A DNA stretch of 64,000 nt. Origin: Butyriboletus loyo (Eukaryota > Basidiomycota > Agaricomycetes > Boletales > Boletaceae). Positions 63,402-64,000 of the stretch are shown here, in pieces (the stretch's first letter is position 1; the number at the start of each line of letters is the position of its first letter). The stretch is from assembly GCA_038093515.1 (NCBI GenBank), contig JBBPSI010000144.1, forward strand, positions 1-64,000, in the 5' to 3' direction. The notes beneath the pieces were generated by a model. It did not search any database. It saw only the letters and a program-made list of their open reading frames with translations, and was not told the origin of the DNA. The translations under genes and the position numbers were made by a program.

Positions 63402-63827
63402 TGTTACGGTAGTGGTATACTTTTTCCATCCACTACCACTTGGACTACTTCATTCACCTAGCTTACAGCTAGTTCCTTTTGAATGGTACCAACCGTTCTA
63501 GCTTAGTCACCATTTCCCGCGCACGGATGCACTTTCCCTCACACTCCGGAACCTTCTGGAATGTTCCTTCCGTACTTGTACTTTCCTTCTCGCGTCCCGA
63601 TTAGGAACACGGTCTGTGCGCAGACCCCAGTAGTATAAAGGCTCTGCCTTTCCACCATGTACTCTATCTAGTTCTACGCAGCTTCCTGCTAGCAATTAGT
63701 ATCACTTCCAGACTCTTAGTGTGCGCACTAAGACATAGTCTGAGACCCAGCTCAGAAACGCTTCACGAGTCTCGAGGCCACTCCAGAGTGCCTCCTCGCT
63801 GTTCAATTGTTAGCGCCCAGCGTAACA
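63402..63827 (+). repeat. B5 3' LTR (426 bp)
   Basis: Ends CAGCGTAACA at 63827, followed by CCTTC and the continuation of B7 gag. Confidence 0.97.
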
Positions 63828-64000
63828 CCTTCAGAGAATGTCTTCCCTTTTCCTTTGCTCATTTTCATGAGGAGGGCACTGATTTTTGACTTATTGTCGG
63901 GGAAGGCCACTTGATTTGCATCGAAGTAGGTATGCATGGTGAGGAGCCATCGGGAGGCATCCTCGTTCAAGCCAGAGAAGTCCTTGGAGACAATGTTCTT

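Larger units (their letters stand above)
56704..63827 (+). mobile_element. B5: complete family B chromovirus, all ORFs open
   Basis: 7124 bp, LTRs 56704-57129 and 63402-63827 (426 bp each, about eight mismatches), flanked by CCTTC (56699-56703, 63828-63832). Gag, pol and ORF3 are all uninterrupted. It is the best candidate in the window for an active or recently active copy. It is inserted in B7 gag. Confidence 0.97.
22313..64000 (-). mobile_element. B7: outer family B chromovirus hosting all right-side insertions
   Basis: Minus-strand element whose 3' LTR is 22313-22735. It continues as ORF3 pieces (22787-23223, 23726-23800, 43264-43882), pol pieces (43892-44778, 45602-46525, 47496-47552, 54494-55787) and gag pieces (56307-56703, 63833-64000). 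Its 5' LTR lies beyond the window. Its left-hand target site would be CCTAA (22308-22312). All pieces are colinear, which supports a single invaded element. It is more diverged from the other B copies than they are from each other. Confidence 0.88.
56307..64000 (-). pseudogene. B7 Gag, split by B5, partial
   Basis: Pieces 56307-56703 and 63833-64000 join at CCTTC (EGWMALHLDG context). Readable landmarks are MKMSKGKGKTFSEG, FHPFNIGESAHIDL and DGYDTYVTEFQLLAAKSGI. A stop replaces the Trp of IEWF near 56459. The part 3' of the knuckle region was lost at the A LTR. The N-terminus lies beyond the window. Confidence 0.88.

Overview
The window is a eukaryotic, almost certainly fungal, transposon-on-transposon region. 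It most likely comes from a basidiomycete. The evidence is self-priming Ty3/gypsy chromoviruses with chromodomains, Tc1 elements, one broken host gene with a 58-nt intron, and decay mainly at CG sites (CGA to TGA stops). I see no rRNA, tRNA, CRISPR or bacterial-type genes. I read two chromovirus families. Family A has 497-520 bp LTRs and gag joined to pol by a -1 frame change. Family B has ~426 bp LTRs and three ORFs: gag, pol and a zinc-knuckle ORF3. Two further LTR families, C (~820 bp) and D (965 bp), occur only as solo LTRs.

Layout. 1-513 is a plus-strand pol fragment of A, mirrored by the minus-strand element A1 (514-5193). A1 sits in a broken Tc1 copy (Tc1-C, 5194-6126), which sits in an A-type LTR piece, which sits in an old A pol (A3, 6312-8496). 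A small terminal-inverted-repeat element (8498-8718) and a full-length dead Tc1 (Tc1-B, 8833-10966, split by a solo A LTR) follow. A host gene fragment (11374-11598 plus 20787-20933, minus strand) is split by element A2 (11599-20786, TSD GTGGG). A2 itself carries four solo LTRs.

From 20936 a third Tc1 (Tc1-A) sits in that host gene. At 22313 it is interrupted by B7, a minus-strand family-B element that runs past the right edge. B7 contains B1 (23801-43258, TSD GGTAA). B1 contains B2 (28878-41206, TSD CATGA). B2 contains B4 (5' LTR at 35314-35742). B7 also carries B8 (47553-54488, TSD AGCTC), solo LTRs of families A, C and D, and a complete element B5 (56704-63827, TSD CCTTC). B5 has all three ORFs open and is the reference copy.

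How the parts work together. In B5, gag (331 codons from its first ATG), pol (protease, RT, RNase H, integrase, chromodomain) and ORF3 (three zinc knuckles) are packed head to tail. Gag and pol overlap by 19 nt and pol and ORF3 are 9-11 nt apart, in several copies. Both families appear to prime reverse transcription with the 5' end of their own RNA: an R-region segment is complementary to the sequence 2 nt inside the 5' LTR. All four LTR families share a GGTCTGTGC core (a hairpin arm) 13-16 nt upstream of the TATA box. Seventeen insertions have matching 5-bp target duplications (one with a single mismatch), so the order of nesting can be read directly. The oldest layers have almost no CG dinucleotides, while the youngest are CG-rich.
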